Shown here piece after piece: positions 10,601-18,775 of a DNA stretch of 27,641 nucleotides. Below the pieces are notes generated by a model, which was not told the DNA's origin, searched no databases, and saw nothing but the letters and a program-made list of their open reading frames with translations. Location of the stretch: the NCBI RefSeq assembly GCF_000142905.1, contig NW_013657674.1:1-27641 (forward strand), read 5' to 3'. The stretch comes from Thecamonas trahens ATCC 50062. Its lineage: Eukaryota > Apusozoa > Apusomonadida > Apusomonadidae. How positions within the stretch are numbered: the first letter of the stretch is position 1; each line of letters opens with the position of its first letter. The translations under genes and the position numbers were made by a program.

Positions 10601-10987
10601 GCCTCCACTCGCCCGAGTAGAATCGTTGCTGCCTCTCTTGGCACGCTTTGCCGTCCGCGGCTCCTCGCCGCTACCCACCGCCACCTCCTTTCGTTTCCGC
10701 TTGCCCGGTATCTCATTGGCTACTCCACCACCAGCCGCAGCAGCCGCAGCAGCCGCAGCAGCCGTCTTGACTGCGTCTGCGGCAACCTGCATCGGTGCCG
10801 GCGCCGCCTCGCTGCCGCTCGCCAAAGCCTCGCTCGCCGACAGATCCTCAGCCGGCTCGACACACATCGGCGCCACCTCGGCCTCTGTGCCCACACTTGC
10901 TGACATAACCGGAGATGGGACTGGTGCGGGCTTTGATGCAGGTGCGGGTGCTGAGAAGAACCGCGAGATGGCAGTCTGCTTCGACAT
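7637..10987 (-). CDS. MSH3: DNA mismatch repair protein MSH3
   Basis: A single-exon MutS-homologue of 1116 residues, which with MSH2 would form MutS-beta and recognise insertion/deletion loops in the nucleus. The N-terminus has a PCNA-binding PIP box (QTAISRFF, residues 4-11), a poly-Ala run, and basic nuclear-localisation clusters (KRKRK near 96, KRAKR near 114). The mismatch-binding domain begins at KYTVLEAQVLEIKEKHPE and includes VGYKFRMFGEDA. It matches MSH3 rather than MSH6, and the Phe-x-Glu wedge of MSH6 is absent. The ATPase has Walker A TGPNMGGKSS (about 873-882) and Walker B ILDELGRGTSTHDG (about 951). Clamp and lever regions are continuous, so the gene appears intact. The ATG at 10987 is the only one placing the PIP box at the extreme N-terminus, as in other MSH3 proteins. 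Confidence 0.95.
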   Translation of the reverse strand: MSKQTAISRFFSAPAPASKPAPVPSPVMSASVGTEAEVAPMCVEPAEDLSASEALASGSEAAPAPMQVAADAVKTAAAAAAAAAAGGGVANEIPGKRKRKEVAVGSGEEPRTAKRAKRGSNDSTRASGGSSASGRTSRVGGGGDKGKDDGQMMRVGSGPALPAHTTRLVRRAGVKYTVLEAQVLEIKEKHPEILLCVQVGYKFRMFGEDAVAAARILSIVCYPKNNFANAAFPLTSLAVHVPRLVRAGHKVGIVRQTETAAVKKATASKGLMTRSLAEVFTISTLIDEAFAAQVSSTTEHASTPQARFVPGGGRFRKSSAGERSGAAVSDSGGPDAWRPTYLVSVWEESGEAGREPAIALAVVQPSTGEVLHESFAPDPLRTHLDAMLKRLQPSEYLLPPAGTLSKQTERIISSHVDAKRNTLTGVRTERLAMSAFEAATARKALVELGSSVLAVADESEALVRAFGAMADWLGQFKLAQVLGPRAQPARVLHATRMRLSASALANLDMVSVSSPLGLTGAGAFSSAKRRSDYGSLFWVLDRTQSAPGRRRLHSWMLAPLVDAKAIQERQAAVAYLAFESSGAEQLVKLLTALRTLPDLERAVGALVFGRLSPAQFVKVAEGMLVLMDALPAASALAGAPLLAKLTSSLPELAPVLRAKLGELLPAAAASGDMVRLFMSDAQFPELARARSAMARLRRELDEVHLPTARREVGLPALSYVSVSQEDYLLEVPVKAVDRVPMDWSLVSTTKKVKRYRPAAVSRAHQQLQVESELAEAAGRAAWAGWLKGIADMYSDLKAYVDVAATLDALHSLALLARTPGYTAPQLVEANADGAGILRATKARHPVLEQVMASSGAGEYVANSIGLDGPRTVVLTGPNMGGKSSLARSVALLAVMAQMGSYVPATEMVLTPFDAVYTRMGASDALFKGHSTFFVELLETANVLAEATPRSLVILDELGRGTSTHDGVAIAAAVLHHLVTVTQPVTLFITHYPQMAAFEAQFAEQVANYHMSFMKSRGGEGEGEGEDELVFLYQLVAGCADDSYGLNVARLAGIPADIRKRAAAKSAELALWDSLKTRDWLVRKLVTGGTGVRKVDIVHELEHWFGMRLQQAQAEAK

Positions 10988-11115
10988 GACCGTACCCTAC
11001 ACCGCGACGACAAGTGGGCTCTCGCTCTCGCCCTCCTCCCCGGTCACCAGCCACCGACCCACCGCGAGGTTTGACCACGCCGGCCCACAAAAAGGTCGTG
11101 CTTTTCCTTCCACCC
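10988..11115. promoter_or_regulatory. Compact divergent promoter between MSH3 and the ZZ-reductase gene
   Basis: Only 128 nt separate the MSH3 start (10987, -) from the chosen start at 11116 (+), so both promoters must share or overlap this DNA. An in-frame ATG at 11014 would leave only 26 nt and is considered less likely. No recognisable core element was seen. Confidence 0.45.
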
Positions 11116-14100
11116 ATGCCTACCAAGCACTTTACTTACTTCCAAGGTGGCTCGAACGTACAGCCCGCCATGTCACGCCCGGCCCTGGCCGCCCTCGGCT
11201 GCCAGCGGGTCGGGGACAAGGTCTACTGCGATGCATGCATGGTGCTGTTGGCGCCGCCCGACCCATACTACAACTGCCTCGACTGCGCCGACTTTGACCT
11301 CTGCCCCGCCTGCTTCTCGCCAGTCGCGTCTCCGGCTGACTCTCTCGATTCGCTCAATCACCCCGGCCACGATGCCTTCCCGCACCCGTACCCACCCCAT
11401 CATCCCGGCTGTGAAGACCACATGTTTGTGCGGGTGACGATGGCCACGAGTGTTGCACGGAGCCGCGTGTGCTGCCAGCCGCCCCACCCTCGCGCCGCGC
11501 TCCTTGAGGCGATGTTCCAGGCTTACGGCCCCCGCCCGAGCCTCGGTGTCTTTCCCTTCCGCCCATCAAACTGGTGGAGCTACGCTGAGCTTGGTCTCCG
11601 AGTTCGTTCTGCTGCCGCCAAGCTTGTCGATGCTTCCGCAGGCCTCTCGGGCCGTCCAACGGTGGTTGTGTTGGGGGCCAACTCGCGAGCCTGGCTCGTC
11701 GCCGACATGGCGGTGTGCTGGATCGGAGGCCTCACCATCCCGCTCAGCACCTCGATGAGCGACAGCGCGCTGGTAGCCGCAGCTGATCTTGCAGCTGCAA
11801 ACATGATCGTGTGCGACGATGCCAGTGCCGACCGCCTGGCGCTCCTCCTTCCCGCGCTGCCGACGGTGTCGATGGAGGCACTGGCAGAGCGTTGCGAAGC
11901 GCAAGTTGCGGACCCGGTCTCTGTTTGCCCCCACGAGTTGACCACGCTCTTTTTCTCCTCGGGTACGTCCGGCAACCCAAAGGCAGTCATCTGCACCGAT
12001 GCCATGTTTGTCTCGGACGCCGTCTTTCCGCTCTCGCCACTCCTTCAGCCGCTGGTCCACCTCTCGTGGCGGCCCCTGGCCCATGCCAACGATCGCACCA
12101 TGTGCGCGCGCATCCTGACGTCAGGCGGTCGGGTCGGCGTGTGGCGCGGTGACCCTGCGCTGCTGTTTGACGACTTTTACACCCTGGCCCCGATTCGGAC
12201 CGCGCTCCCGCCGGCAGTCCTCTCTCGTCTCTACAACGAGTACACGGCCGCGCTCGCCGACACCGACGCCGATCTTGACATTGTTCGCAAGACCTTCAGT
12301 GCCGCTTTTGGCCAGCGCATCAAACTGATCACCGTCGGAGGCGCCCCGGTCCCACGCCACGTCTTAGCCTGGGCCAAGGATCTGTTCACCTCTGCCGACG
12401 TTGTGGAGACGTACGGCATTACCGAAGCTGGCGGCGTGGCTGCCGACGGCCGCATTGTTCCGGGCGTTCAAGTCAAGCTCGTTGACGTGCCCGAGATGGG
12501 GTACGCAACCACCGACAAGCCGCACCCACGTGGTGAGATCCTGGTCAAGTCGGCACAGCTTGCACCGGGCTACTTTTGCGACGATGCTGGCACTGCAGCT
12601 GCCTTTCTCGACGACGGCTGGTACGTCACCGGTGACATTGGTGTCATGCCGGCGCCTGACGAGCTGCATGTCATCGACCGCCGATCTGCGTGCTTCAAGC
12701 TGGCAAACGCAACCTGGGTCACTCCCGGTCGAGTCGAGAACGCGCTCCTTGTCGCGCTACCGCAGCTGAGAGCGGTGGTGGTCATGCAGGGCGTCGGTGA
12801 ACTGGCCCGATTCCCCGCATGCGTCGCCGTTGTCGACTCTTCTGACGTCGGCTCGGTTGCCGACGCCATCGCCACTGCCACCGCCTCGGCTCACGCCGGC
12901 CTCCCACACATCCCTTCCCATGCGGTGGCGGTGGCGACCGTGCCTTTTTCTGTTGCCGATGGCACGATGAACGCGTCCGGAAAGGTCGTCCGCGCCCGGG
13001 TCCGAGCAAAGTATCTCGAGGCGCTTCGCTCGCAAGCTGCGCAGTTGTTGGAAGACACCGTGGCCACCTCAGTGGCCAGCGTGGTTGGTGAGCTTGGCGT
13101 CGACGATCACTGGTTTGATCGCGGAGGCCTCTCGTCCATCGACGCGCTCTCGCTGGCGAGCCGGCTTCAGTCGAGCCTCGGAGTCGAGCTCGACGTCGCC
13201 GACCTGTACCGGGCACCAACGGTGCGGGCGCTGACTGCTCTCGTCGGCGGCTCCGCCCTCGCACAGCCTGCCAAGCCGACAGTTGCCAACTGGGCTGCCG
13301 CCAAGGCACAGGCCGAGGCGTGGATGGCCGAGCGGTGGCAGGACGTGCCGCCATCGGACGGCTGCGGGGCGGCAGGACGGGTCATCGTTTCGGGTGCGAC
13401 TGGCTTTGTGGGCTCGTTCCTCGTCGCAGCTCTCCTTAATGCCGGAGACGTGTCCGAGCTTGTTGCGCTTGTTCGTCGTCGAGGTGGCGGGCACGCTGCG
13501 GCGGCTGCCCGACTGCACAAAGTGCTGTGCGGCATCGGGGTTGAACACGAGACCCTCAAGTCGCGGCTCACGGTGGTGGGCATTACTTCGATCGGCGACG
13601 TGCGCTTTGGTCTCAGTGCGCCCGAGTATGCGGCGGTGGTGGGAGGCGACGGCGCTGTGCGTGTTGTACACGCTGCCGCCGTTGTCTCGTCGGCTCCGTA
13701 TGAGGCACTGGCAAGCGTCAACGTATGCGGCGTGGTTGAGATGGCGCGACTGGCCGGGCTTGTGCGCGCGGCGCGAATGGATGTTGTCGGCTCGTTGAGC
13801 GGCAAAGGAGTGACGATGGAGTGCGGCGACATCGCCGCCGCCGCCGCTGCCGCTGACGCTGACTTTTCCGCCCGCGGTGGCTACGGGACGACCAAGGCGC
13901 TGGCCTCTCTTGTGGCAGAGCGCGCCGCGAGTCTCTGCCCCGCAGTCGTCGTCCACGTGTGTGGCCTGCTGGGGCCGAGCCGTGCCGGGTTCGGCAACTG
14001 GAACGACAGGGTCACCGTCTTGGTCCGCGCCATAGCAAAGACTGGCGAGGCACCGCCGCGGCGGAGCTACTCGTTCCAGCTCTTTCCAGTCGACGAGGCG

Positions 14101-14424
14101 GTCGTGGTCATGCTGGGCGCTGATGCGAGCAGTGAAGTGGTGGGCGAAGCGGTGCTCGCGCTCGATGATGTGCTCGACGCGCTGCCGGTCCGCCTCCGGC
14201 ACGCCGGGTCTCTCGCCGAGTGGGTGGAAGCCGTGCTAGTTGCCCTGCAGAAGCAAGGCGATGAGAGACTGCATGCCGCGTTTAGCACGCTCTACCGCAA
14301 CGGCGGCGGCGGTTGTGCCGATGTGGCGGAGGTGAGCACCGGTGTGGATGCTGCGGCTTATGCGGCTTGGGTGGCGGAGCGTGTGGCGGAGACGTCGTGT
14401 GGCGGAGCAGCCGCGTCGTCTTAA
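11116..14424 (+). CDS. ZZ zinc finger fused to carboxylate-reductase-like A-T-R enzyme
   Basis: An uninterrupted 1102-residue frame. Residues about 36-66 form a ZZ-type zinc finger (YCDACMVL, then NCLDCADFDLCPACF, followed by His-rich DAFPHPYPPHHPGCEDH). The adenylation domain follows, with A3 SSGTSGNPK (~280), A5 YGITEAGG (~432), A7 GWYVTGDIG (~501), A8-like IDRRSACFKL (~520) and A10 NASGKVVR (~618). The carrier domain has GGLSSIDAL (~669), the Ser being the phosphopantetheine site. The C-terminal reductase has SGATGFVGSFL (~759) and YGTTK (~922), the YxxxK pair of NAD(P)-dependent thioester reductases. Such A-T-R enzymes activate a carboxylic acid with ATP, tether it as a thioester and release an aldehyde. 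The A8 form resembles CAR and acyl-ligase types more than classic NRPS domains, but an aminoadipate-reductase-like role cannot be excluded. The substrate is unknown. A phosphopantetheinyl transferase must be encoded elsewhere. Confidence 0.9.
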   Translation: MPTKHFTYFQGGSNVQPAMSRPALAALGCQRVGDKVYCDACMVLLAPPDPYYNCLDCADFDLCPACFSPVASPADSLDSLNHPGHDAFPHPYPPHHPGCEDHMFVRVTMATSVARSRVCCQPPHPRAALLEAMFQAYGPRPSLGVFPFRPSNWWSYAELGLRVRSAAAKLVDASAGLSGRPTVVVLGANSRAWLVADMAVCWIGGLTIPLSTSMSDSALVAAADLAAANMIVCDDASADRLALLLPALPTVSMEALAERCEAQVADPVSVCPHELTTLFFSSGTSGNPKAVICTDAMFVSDAVFPLSPLLQPLVHLSWRPLAHANDRTMCARILTSGGRVGVWRGDPALLFDDFYTLAPIRTALPPAVLSRLYNEYTAALADTDADLDIVRKTFSAAFGQRIKLITVGGAPVPRHVLAWAKDLFTSADVVETYGITEAGGVAADGRIVPGVQVKLVDVPEMGYATTDKPHPRGEILVKSAQLAPGYFCDDAGTAAAFLDDGWYVTGDIGVMPAPDELHVIDRRSACFKLANATWVTPGRVENALLVALPQLRAVVVMQGVGELARFPACVAVVDSSDVGSVADAIATATASAHAGLPHIPSHAVAVATVPFSVADGTMNASGKVVRARVRAKYLEALRSQAAQLLEDTVATSVASVVGELGVDDHWFDRGGLSSIDALSLASRLQSSLGVELDVADLYRAPTVRALTALVGGSALAQPAKPTVANWAAAKAQAEAWMAERWQDVPPSDGCGAAGRVIVSGATGFVGSFLVAALLNAGDVSELVALVRRRGGGHAAAAARLHKVLCGIGVEHETLKSRLTVVGITSIGDVRFGLSAPEYAAVVGGDGAVRVVHAAAVVSSAPYEALASVNVCGVVEMARLAGLVRAARMDVVGSLSGKGVTMECGDIAAAAAAADADFSARGGYGTTKALASLVAERAASLCPAVVVHVCGLLGPSRAGFGNWNDRVTVLVRAIAKTGEAPPRRSYSFQLFPVDEAVVVMLGADASSEVVGEAVLALDDVLDALPVRLRHAGSLAEWVEAVLVALQKQGDERLHAAFSTLYRNGGGGCADVAEVSTGVDAAAYAAWVAERVAETSCGGAAASS

Positions 14425-14500
14425 GCCGCGCGTTTGGGGTGCGCTGGAAAGCCGCCCGCAAGACCCAACCACTCTTTCGACGACCTTTTACACATACATC

Positions 14501-14896
14501 ATGCCTGCTGCACCTGAGGATGGCGACGGCAACGGTCACGAGTGCACATGCTCGGCAAGCGAGTTTGTCATCGACGTGGCGCAGAGTGGGGCCGGCCAGG
14601 GCCGGATCATGCGTGTCTGGGGATGCGACGAGAAGAAGGCTGGCGAGAGCAAGGTCATCTGGAGCTGCGGCGCGGACCACGTGGACTGGAACGCGTTCGC
14701 CGCTGCCCGCCGGTTCCCGCGCGGATTTGTGGAGAGCGGGCGCGGGCACATCCATGTCCCGTTCCAGCCAGTCGACGACGACGAGGTTGTTGGCGGCGTC
14801 ATCATCCCGTTTGTGTGCGGCGCCAAGCGCGCGCTCTGCCGCGTCGCTACCCCTCCCGGCCAAGTTGCAGGCTCGCTCTGCTCATGGATGATGTAG
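14501..14896 (+). CDS. Small orphan protein
   Basis: A 131-residue frame starting at catacatcATGcc, 76 nt after the reductase-like gene. It has a Cys pair near the N-terminus (GHECTCSASEFV), then VWGCDEKKAG, SKVIWSCGADHVDWNAF, HIHVPFQPVDDDEVVGG and IIPFVCGAKRALCR. The composition is that of a globular soluble protein, with no signal peptide or membrane segment. I recognise no family. The frame extends upstream to 14342, overlapping the reductase-like gene, but that extension is Arg-rich shadow sequence. It is accepted as a gene on composition and because the next 400 nt are clearly non-coding. Confidence 0.55.
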   Translation: MPAAPEDGDGNGHECTCSASEFVIDVAQSGAGQGRIMRVWGCDEKKAGESKVIWSCGADHVDWNAFAAARRFPRGFVESGRGHIHVPFQPVDDDEVVGGVIIPFVCGAKRALCRVATPPGQVAGSLCSWMM

Positions 14897-15130
14897 ATGC
14901 AGAACGTTGAGCCTGCTTGTAGTCAGGCCCCAATGAAACTTGACACGATGTCGTTGCTCCGGGGGAAAACGAACAGGAGGGGAGAAAAACAGAGACATCA
15001 TTGAAAGATAGCCATGCCCTGTCACCTTCTTTCCAACACACCCACACCACCAGCACGACACCGCCAGACGCTGCTCCCGGTCTCCGCCACCTCCCACTCC
15101 CACATTCCTCCACTCCCACTCCACTCAATT

Positions 15131-15168
15131 CCACCTTCCACCTTCCACCTTCCACCTTCCACCTTCCA
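15131..15168. repeat. Heptanucleotide tandem repeat (ccacctt)5
   Basis: Five perfect copies of ccacctt followed by a partial copy (cca), within the kinase upstream region. Confidence 0.95.
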
Positions 15169-15244
15169 AAGACCAACCTCGGTCCTTGGGTGAACCCTTA
15201 CACACAGCCACAACTCGTGACGTCGGAGCCCGACAGCCACAGCG

Positions 15245-15263
15245 CCCCCCCCCCCCCCCCCCC
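15245..15263. repeat. Poly-C homopolymer (19 C)
   Basis: An uninterrupted run of 19 C preceding ccctacccctaccccc-type sequence, 57 nt upstream of the kinase ATG. The exact length is likely unreliable in the assembly. The complementary strand is an uninterrupted G tract. Confidence 0.9.
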
Positions 15264-15320
15264 TACCCCTACCCCCCTCGTGCCGCCACCGTTTGGGACG
15301 GTCAAGTTTCGGACAGCTTC

Positions 15321-17845
15321 ATGTCGGCATCAGCAAGGACAACACCGCGACGGGGTGGGTCGAGCACCCCAGGTAGTGGCGCAGAGACGCTGGTTCGGTC
15401 GACGTCAGAGACTCAGCTAGACGTGCTGCGGCATGCGCTGCTCTCGGTCTTTCCGCCCGAGTCGGAGGACGCTCGCGAGGCGCTTGCCGCCGTCTCGGAG
15501 GCCACCTCGCTCGATGCGGCGCTCAACTATCTGATGGCACTGCCGCCGCTGCCGGACACCGAGGCGGATCGGGCGCTGACCGCGATTGTGCTGCGGTCCA
15601 AGGGCCCGTCGCCGCGCGACGATGTGGCGGCGGGCGCCGAGAGCGAAAACGCTGGCGACAGCGGCGGCGATGGCGGCAGGCCGGGGCCGGTGACGATTCC
15701 CGGAAGCGAGGCCTGCGCGCTAGAGGCGACACTTGCAGCGTCGCCAGGCTCGCCGCACTCGTCGCCGCCGCGGCCGCCGCTGCTGACCGTCCCGCCGCCA
15801 CCCACCTTTGAGTCGCTCATTGTGCCCGAACAGGAGCAGCTGTACCGCCTCTCGCCGGTGGCCAGCGGTGATGACGCGACGCTGGAAGAGCTGATGCAGC
15901 AGCTAGCAGACGGTCAGCAGAAGAGTGTGCGCGCGAGCAGCGGTTCGCCGCACTCGTTTACCGAAGCACGGACGGCCAAAGTGGCGTCGCTGGAGCACAA
16001 GATGGCGATCACGCCGCTGGCGGTCGATGTCAAGCGCGGAGCCGCGGCGATACCGGTCGACGTGGCGGCGGCGGTGGCGCAAGCAGAGGCCGGTGTCGGG
16101 CCGTTCTTCGACTCAGTCAAAAGAAGCGAGCCGGCCTCGCGGAGCTTGCGCCGCTGTCGGACGGGTCGGAGACTGGACTTGCACCGCTTGGCCCGCGGGC
16201 GCGGCGCCTGCCTGTAGCTGGGCGGGCTATTTCGCGGCCGGGCTTCAAGGTGCCGTCGCTTGCGTTGGTGGGCTCGAGCTCGGGTTCGTCGGGCCCGCAG
16301 TCTGTCGGGCCACGAGCAGTGCGGATCGACGAGGCCGGCAGCGAGTCGGCAAGCAACGAACCGCCGCGGCGGACGTTCTCGCTCCAGCCGCTGGCGGTCA
16401 AGCCGTTTGAAGGCGTGCGGGCGATCCGGACTGATGCCGGGCGCGAGCGGCACGCCGAGCCTGCGTCTGGTGGGCTCTCGCCGGGCCTGGCGTCCATTCT
16501 GGGTAAGGCAGCCAAGACGACGCCGCTGGCAGACGAGACTGACGACGACTTGCTCGACTTGATCAACATCTCTGACGACGACGACGCAGCGCTGTTTGAG
16601 GCGTCGGATACCGGAACGCTCTCGGGAGCGCTGATGAGCGGTGGCAGCGGGCGCAGCAGCGAGCTGGTGAGCTCGCGCGGGACGCTGGAGGATGTCGAGA
16701 ACGGGCTGCGGATGACGCCGTTTGGGTTTTCGATGCTCTCCGAGTCGTGCGGGCATACCGAGGCCATGTTCTCCCCTCGCGTCACGCCGCGGCTGCTGGA
16801 GCGGTTCGAGGCCAAGTGGGGCCAGCTGTCGGAGCGCCCTGTAGCTCAAGGACTCGGATCAGGCGCGAGCAACGGCGAGGGCGGAGTGAGCGGGGGTGGA
16901 AAGGCCACCGCCGGTGGCGTCCGCGGCGTGGCGTTCAACGAGTTGGAGATCCTGGGCAAGCTCGGCAAGGGTGCGTCCGGCACAGTGTTCAAGGTCCGGC
17001 ACATTCCGTCGGGCGAGTTGATGGCGGAGAAGACAATTCCGCTTGCGACAAACCCTGATATCCGCAAGCGGATTGCACGCGAGCTGCGGGTGCTTGCGCG
17101 GTGTGACTCGCCATTTATTGTCCAGTTCAAGGGCGCGTTCTTTTCCGAGGGCTCGATCAAGGTGTGCATGCAGTACATGGACCGCGGCTCGCTCCGCGAC
17201 CTGTACGCAGCCGTGGGCTCGGTGCCTGAGCCTGCACTTGCCGCCTTTGCCCTCTCGATCACCGAAGGCCTGCACTACCTCAAGACCCGACTCAACGTCA
17301 TGCATCGCGACGTCAAGCCGGAAAACGTGCTGGTCAACTCTGCGGGCGAGGTTAAGCTCTGCGACTTTGGCGTATGCGTCAACCTGGTCAACTCGCTGGC
17401 GTCGTCTGTGATCGGGACGCAGTTGTACTTTGCGCCCGAGCGGCTAAGCCACACCTCCGAGGGCCCTGCGCCGTACACCGTCCAGGCCGACGTGTGGTGC
17501 ATGGGCCTCCTCCTCGCCGAGGTCGCGCTGGGTGAGTTTCCGTACCCGCCGCGCGAGCACGGGCCCGACTGGACGCCGCCTACAGTCGGTGCGCCGCCGC
17601 CGAGCCTCTCCATCATGGAGCTTCTGTACTTTTTCCTCAACGCCGACTCGCCGTCGCTGCCGTCGCCGGCATACTCGGAGCAGGCGCGGTCGTTCATCAA
17701 CGCGTGCTTGATGAAGGACGGCAAAGCACGGCCAACGCCGTCGGAGCTCCTCAAGCACCCGTTCATCGCCGCCAACGCCTTTCCCGACTTTCACCTCGGC
17801 GAGTGGCTGTCCAAGGTCTACGACGGCGACTCCGCGTCGGCGTAG
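15321..17845 (+). CDS. CUE-like domain / MAP2K-like protein kinase (one frameshift)
   Basis: Predicted dual-specificity MAP kinase kinase, 841 residues if corrected. Residues ~32-75 (LDVLRHALLSVFPPESEDAR, continuing to LDAALNYLMAL) resemble a ubiquitin-binding CUE/UBA-like domain. A long Ser/Pro/acidic linker follows. The kinase starts near ELEILGKLGKGASGTVFKV, with catalytic Lys in MAEKTI (~571), HRDVKPENVLV (~661) and CDFGV (Asp ~682). The activation segment VNLVNSLASSVIGTQLYFAP places Ser at DFG+10 and +14, the positions of the two MEK1 activating serines. APE is present (FAPERL). The frame shifts once near the A4 run at about 16112-16120: upstream frame FFDSVK, downstream frame KKRAGLAELAPL. 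One extra A joins them and gives a length divisible by three. No GT-AG intron fits there. ATG 15321 is preferred to 15186, which lies upstream of the poly-C tract. Confidence 0.87.
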
Positions 17846-17890
17846 CAAGTGGCAGCGTCGAGTATGAAACGATGCAGATCCCCTCTCCCA

Positions 17891-18441
17891 CTATGACCCG
17901 GTGGAAACGCGCGTCGAGGCGGCAGCAAGCCGGCGACGCTCGTTCTCAAGCTCGACCTCGCGCTGCAGAGCATCGTAAAGGATCTCCTCTATCTCGGCAT
18001 GGCCCTTGCGCCGGGCATAGTCGATGGCAAGATAGCCGGCATGGGTTCTGATGGTCGACTTGGCGCCATGCTCGAGGAGGAGGCGGACGCTGGACGGACC
18101 GGGCGCCCAGCGGACCGGGCGCGCAAAACATGTGAGTCAGGTGGTGGACGAAGATGGAAGAAGGGAACGGGAGGAGGGAGCAGTTCGTACCATCCCTTAT
18201 TGCCTTGGTAGGCGGCTGTGTGCAAGCAGGTCCATCCGCCCGGATCGCATCGGGCGTTGACGACCTCGGGCGCCTCGTGGCTCAGCGCCTCCAACCGGCT
18301 CCGCAGCCGCTTGACCGACCCGGCCCGCGAGAGCTTGACCAACTCGGAGACCTGTTGACGGAGCTGGTCAGCAGCAGCCTCGGCCATGGCAACAGCCGCC
18401 TCGTCCCGTATGGTCACCCCCTGTTGGCTGTCGTCCGCCAT
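17891..18441 (-). CDS. Small two-exon ankyrin-repeat protein
   Basis: A 149-residue protein built from exon 1 (18441-18191) and exon 2 (18089-17891). Splicing joins GWTCLHTAAYQGNKG to CVRLLLEHGAKSTIRTHAGY, reconstructing a canonical ankyrin repeat, and a second repeat-like unit follows (LAIDYARRKGHAEIEEILYD). The N-terminal half is helical (MADDSQQGVTIRDEAAVAMA and on). The C-terminus ends in a Glu/Arg-rich helix (REVELENERRRL). The start has a good context (cacATGGcg). Total coding length is 450 nt, in frame, which supports the splice model. Ankyrin repeats mediate protein binding; the partner is unknown. It converges on the kinase gene with 45 nt between stops. Confidence 0.85.
18090..18190 (-). 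other. Spliceosomal intron in the ankyrin gene
   Basis: A 101-nt intron on the - strand, donor gggatg|GTACGA and acceptor cgtccAG|cgtccg. A ctgac branch-like motif lies about 50 nt before the acceptor. Just before the acceptor the intron holds a short duplication (gcgcccggtccg twice). Its removal restores an ankyrin repeat across a Cys codon. Confidence 0.85.
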
Positions 18442-18775
18442 GTGCCAGCAGCGGGAGTGCGTCGGAGAGAGCTGTCGAGACCAAGGCCGGCGGCATCAGC
18501 CACTACCGCACGCTACCAACAGCGGTGGTGATGGCGGATGGCGGCGGTGGTGGCAGGCAGGCCAGGGGATCAGCTTGCAAGAGACAGAAGAAACCGATCA
18601 CGACATGAGTAGCCATGACCAACATCATTGAGGGGTGAATGAGCTGTAATCGGGCTGTGACTGGCCAGCAACCAGCTCTCGCTTCCTTGGTGCGCTCGGC
18701 TCGTTAGGCTCGGTCACGTCGGCTCGCTCGGCTCGGTCACCTCGCTCACCTCGGCTCGGCTCGGCTCACCTCGCC
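18442..18775. other. Divergent intergenic region, ankyrin gene and CAAX protease
   Basis: The gap lies between the starts of two divergent genes and should contain both promoters. Its right end, directly against the ATG at 18776, is the CTCGG-type repeat described separately. No further gene was seen. Confidence 0.5.
18694..18775. repeat. Imperfect CTCGG/CTCAC pentamer repeat at the CAAX protease start
   Basis: About 80 nt of repeated gctcg/ggctc/tcacc pentamers running up to the start codon (for example cggctcggctcggctcacc). If transcribed it forms most of the 5' leader. The repeat is imperfect and has no inverted-repeat structure that I can see. Confidence 0.8.

Larger units (their letters stand above)
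14897..15320. other. Intergenic region with microsatellites upstream of the kinase gene
   Basis: Contains a heptamer tandem array (15131-15165), a 19-base C homopolymer (15245-15263) and more short C-rich motifs. The kinase start follows at 15321. I see no coding exon or RNA gene here. Confidence 0.6.

Noticed and set aside
13069-14202. 377-codon antisense frame across the reductase domain
   Set aside because: It lies entirely inside a gene with intact catalytic motifs on the + strand and has shadow-type Arg/His/Ala composition.
16112-16250. An intron explaining the frame change in the kinase gene
   Set aside because: No GT-AG pair of plausible length joins the two frames without removing protein-like sequence on both sides; a one-base difference in the A run explains it more simply.
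18694-18775. CRISPR-like or integration-site interpretation of the pentamer array
   Set aside because: There are no uniform spacers, units are five bases and imperfect, and the gene content is eukaryotic.
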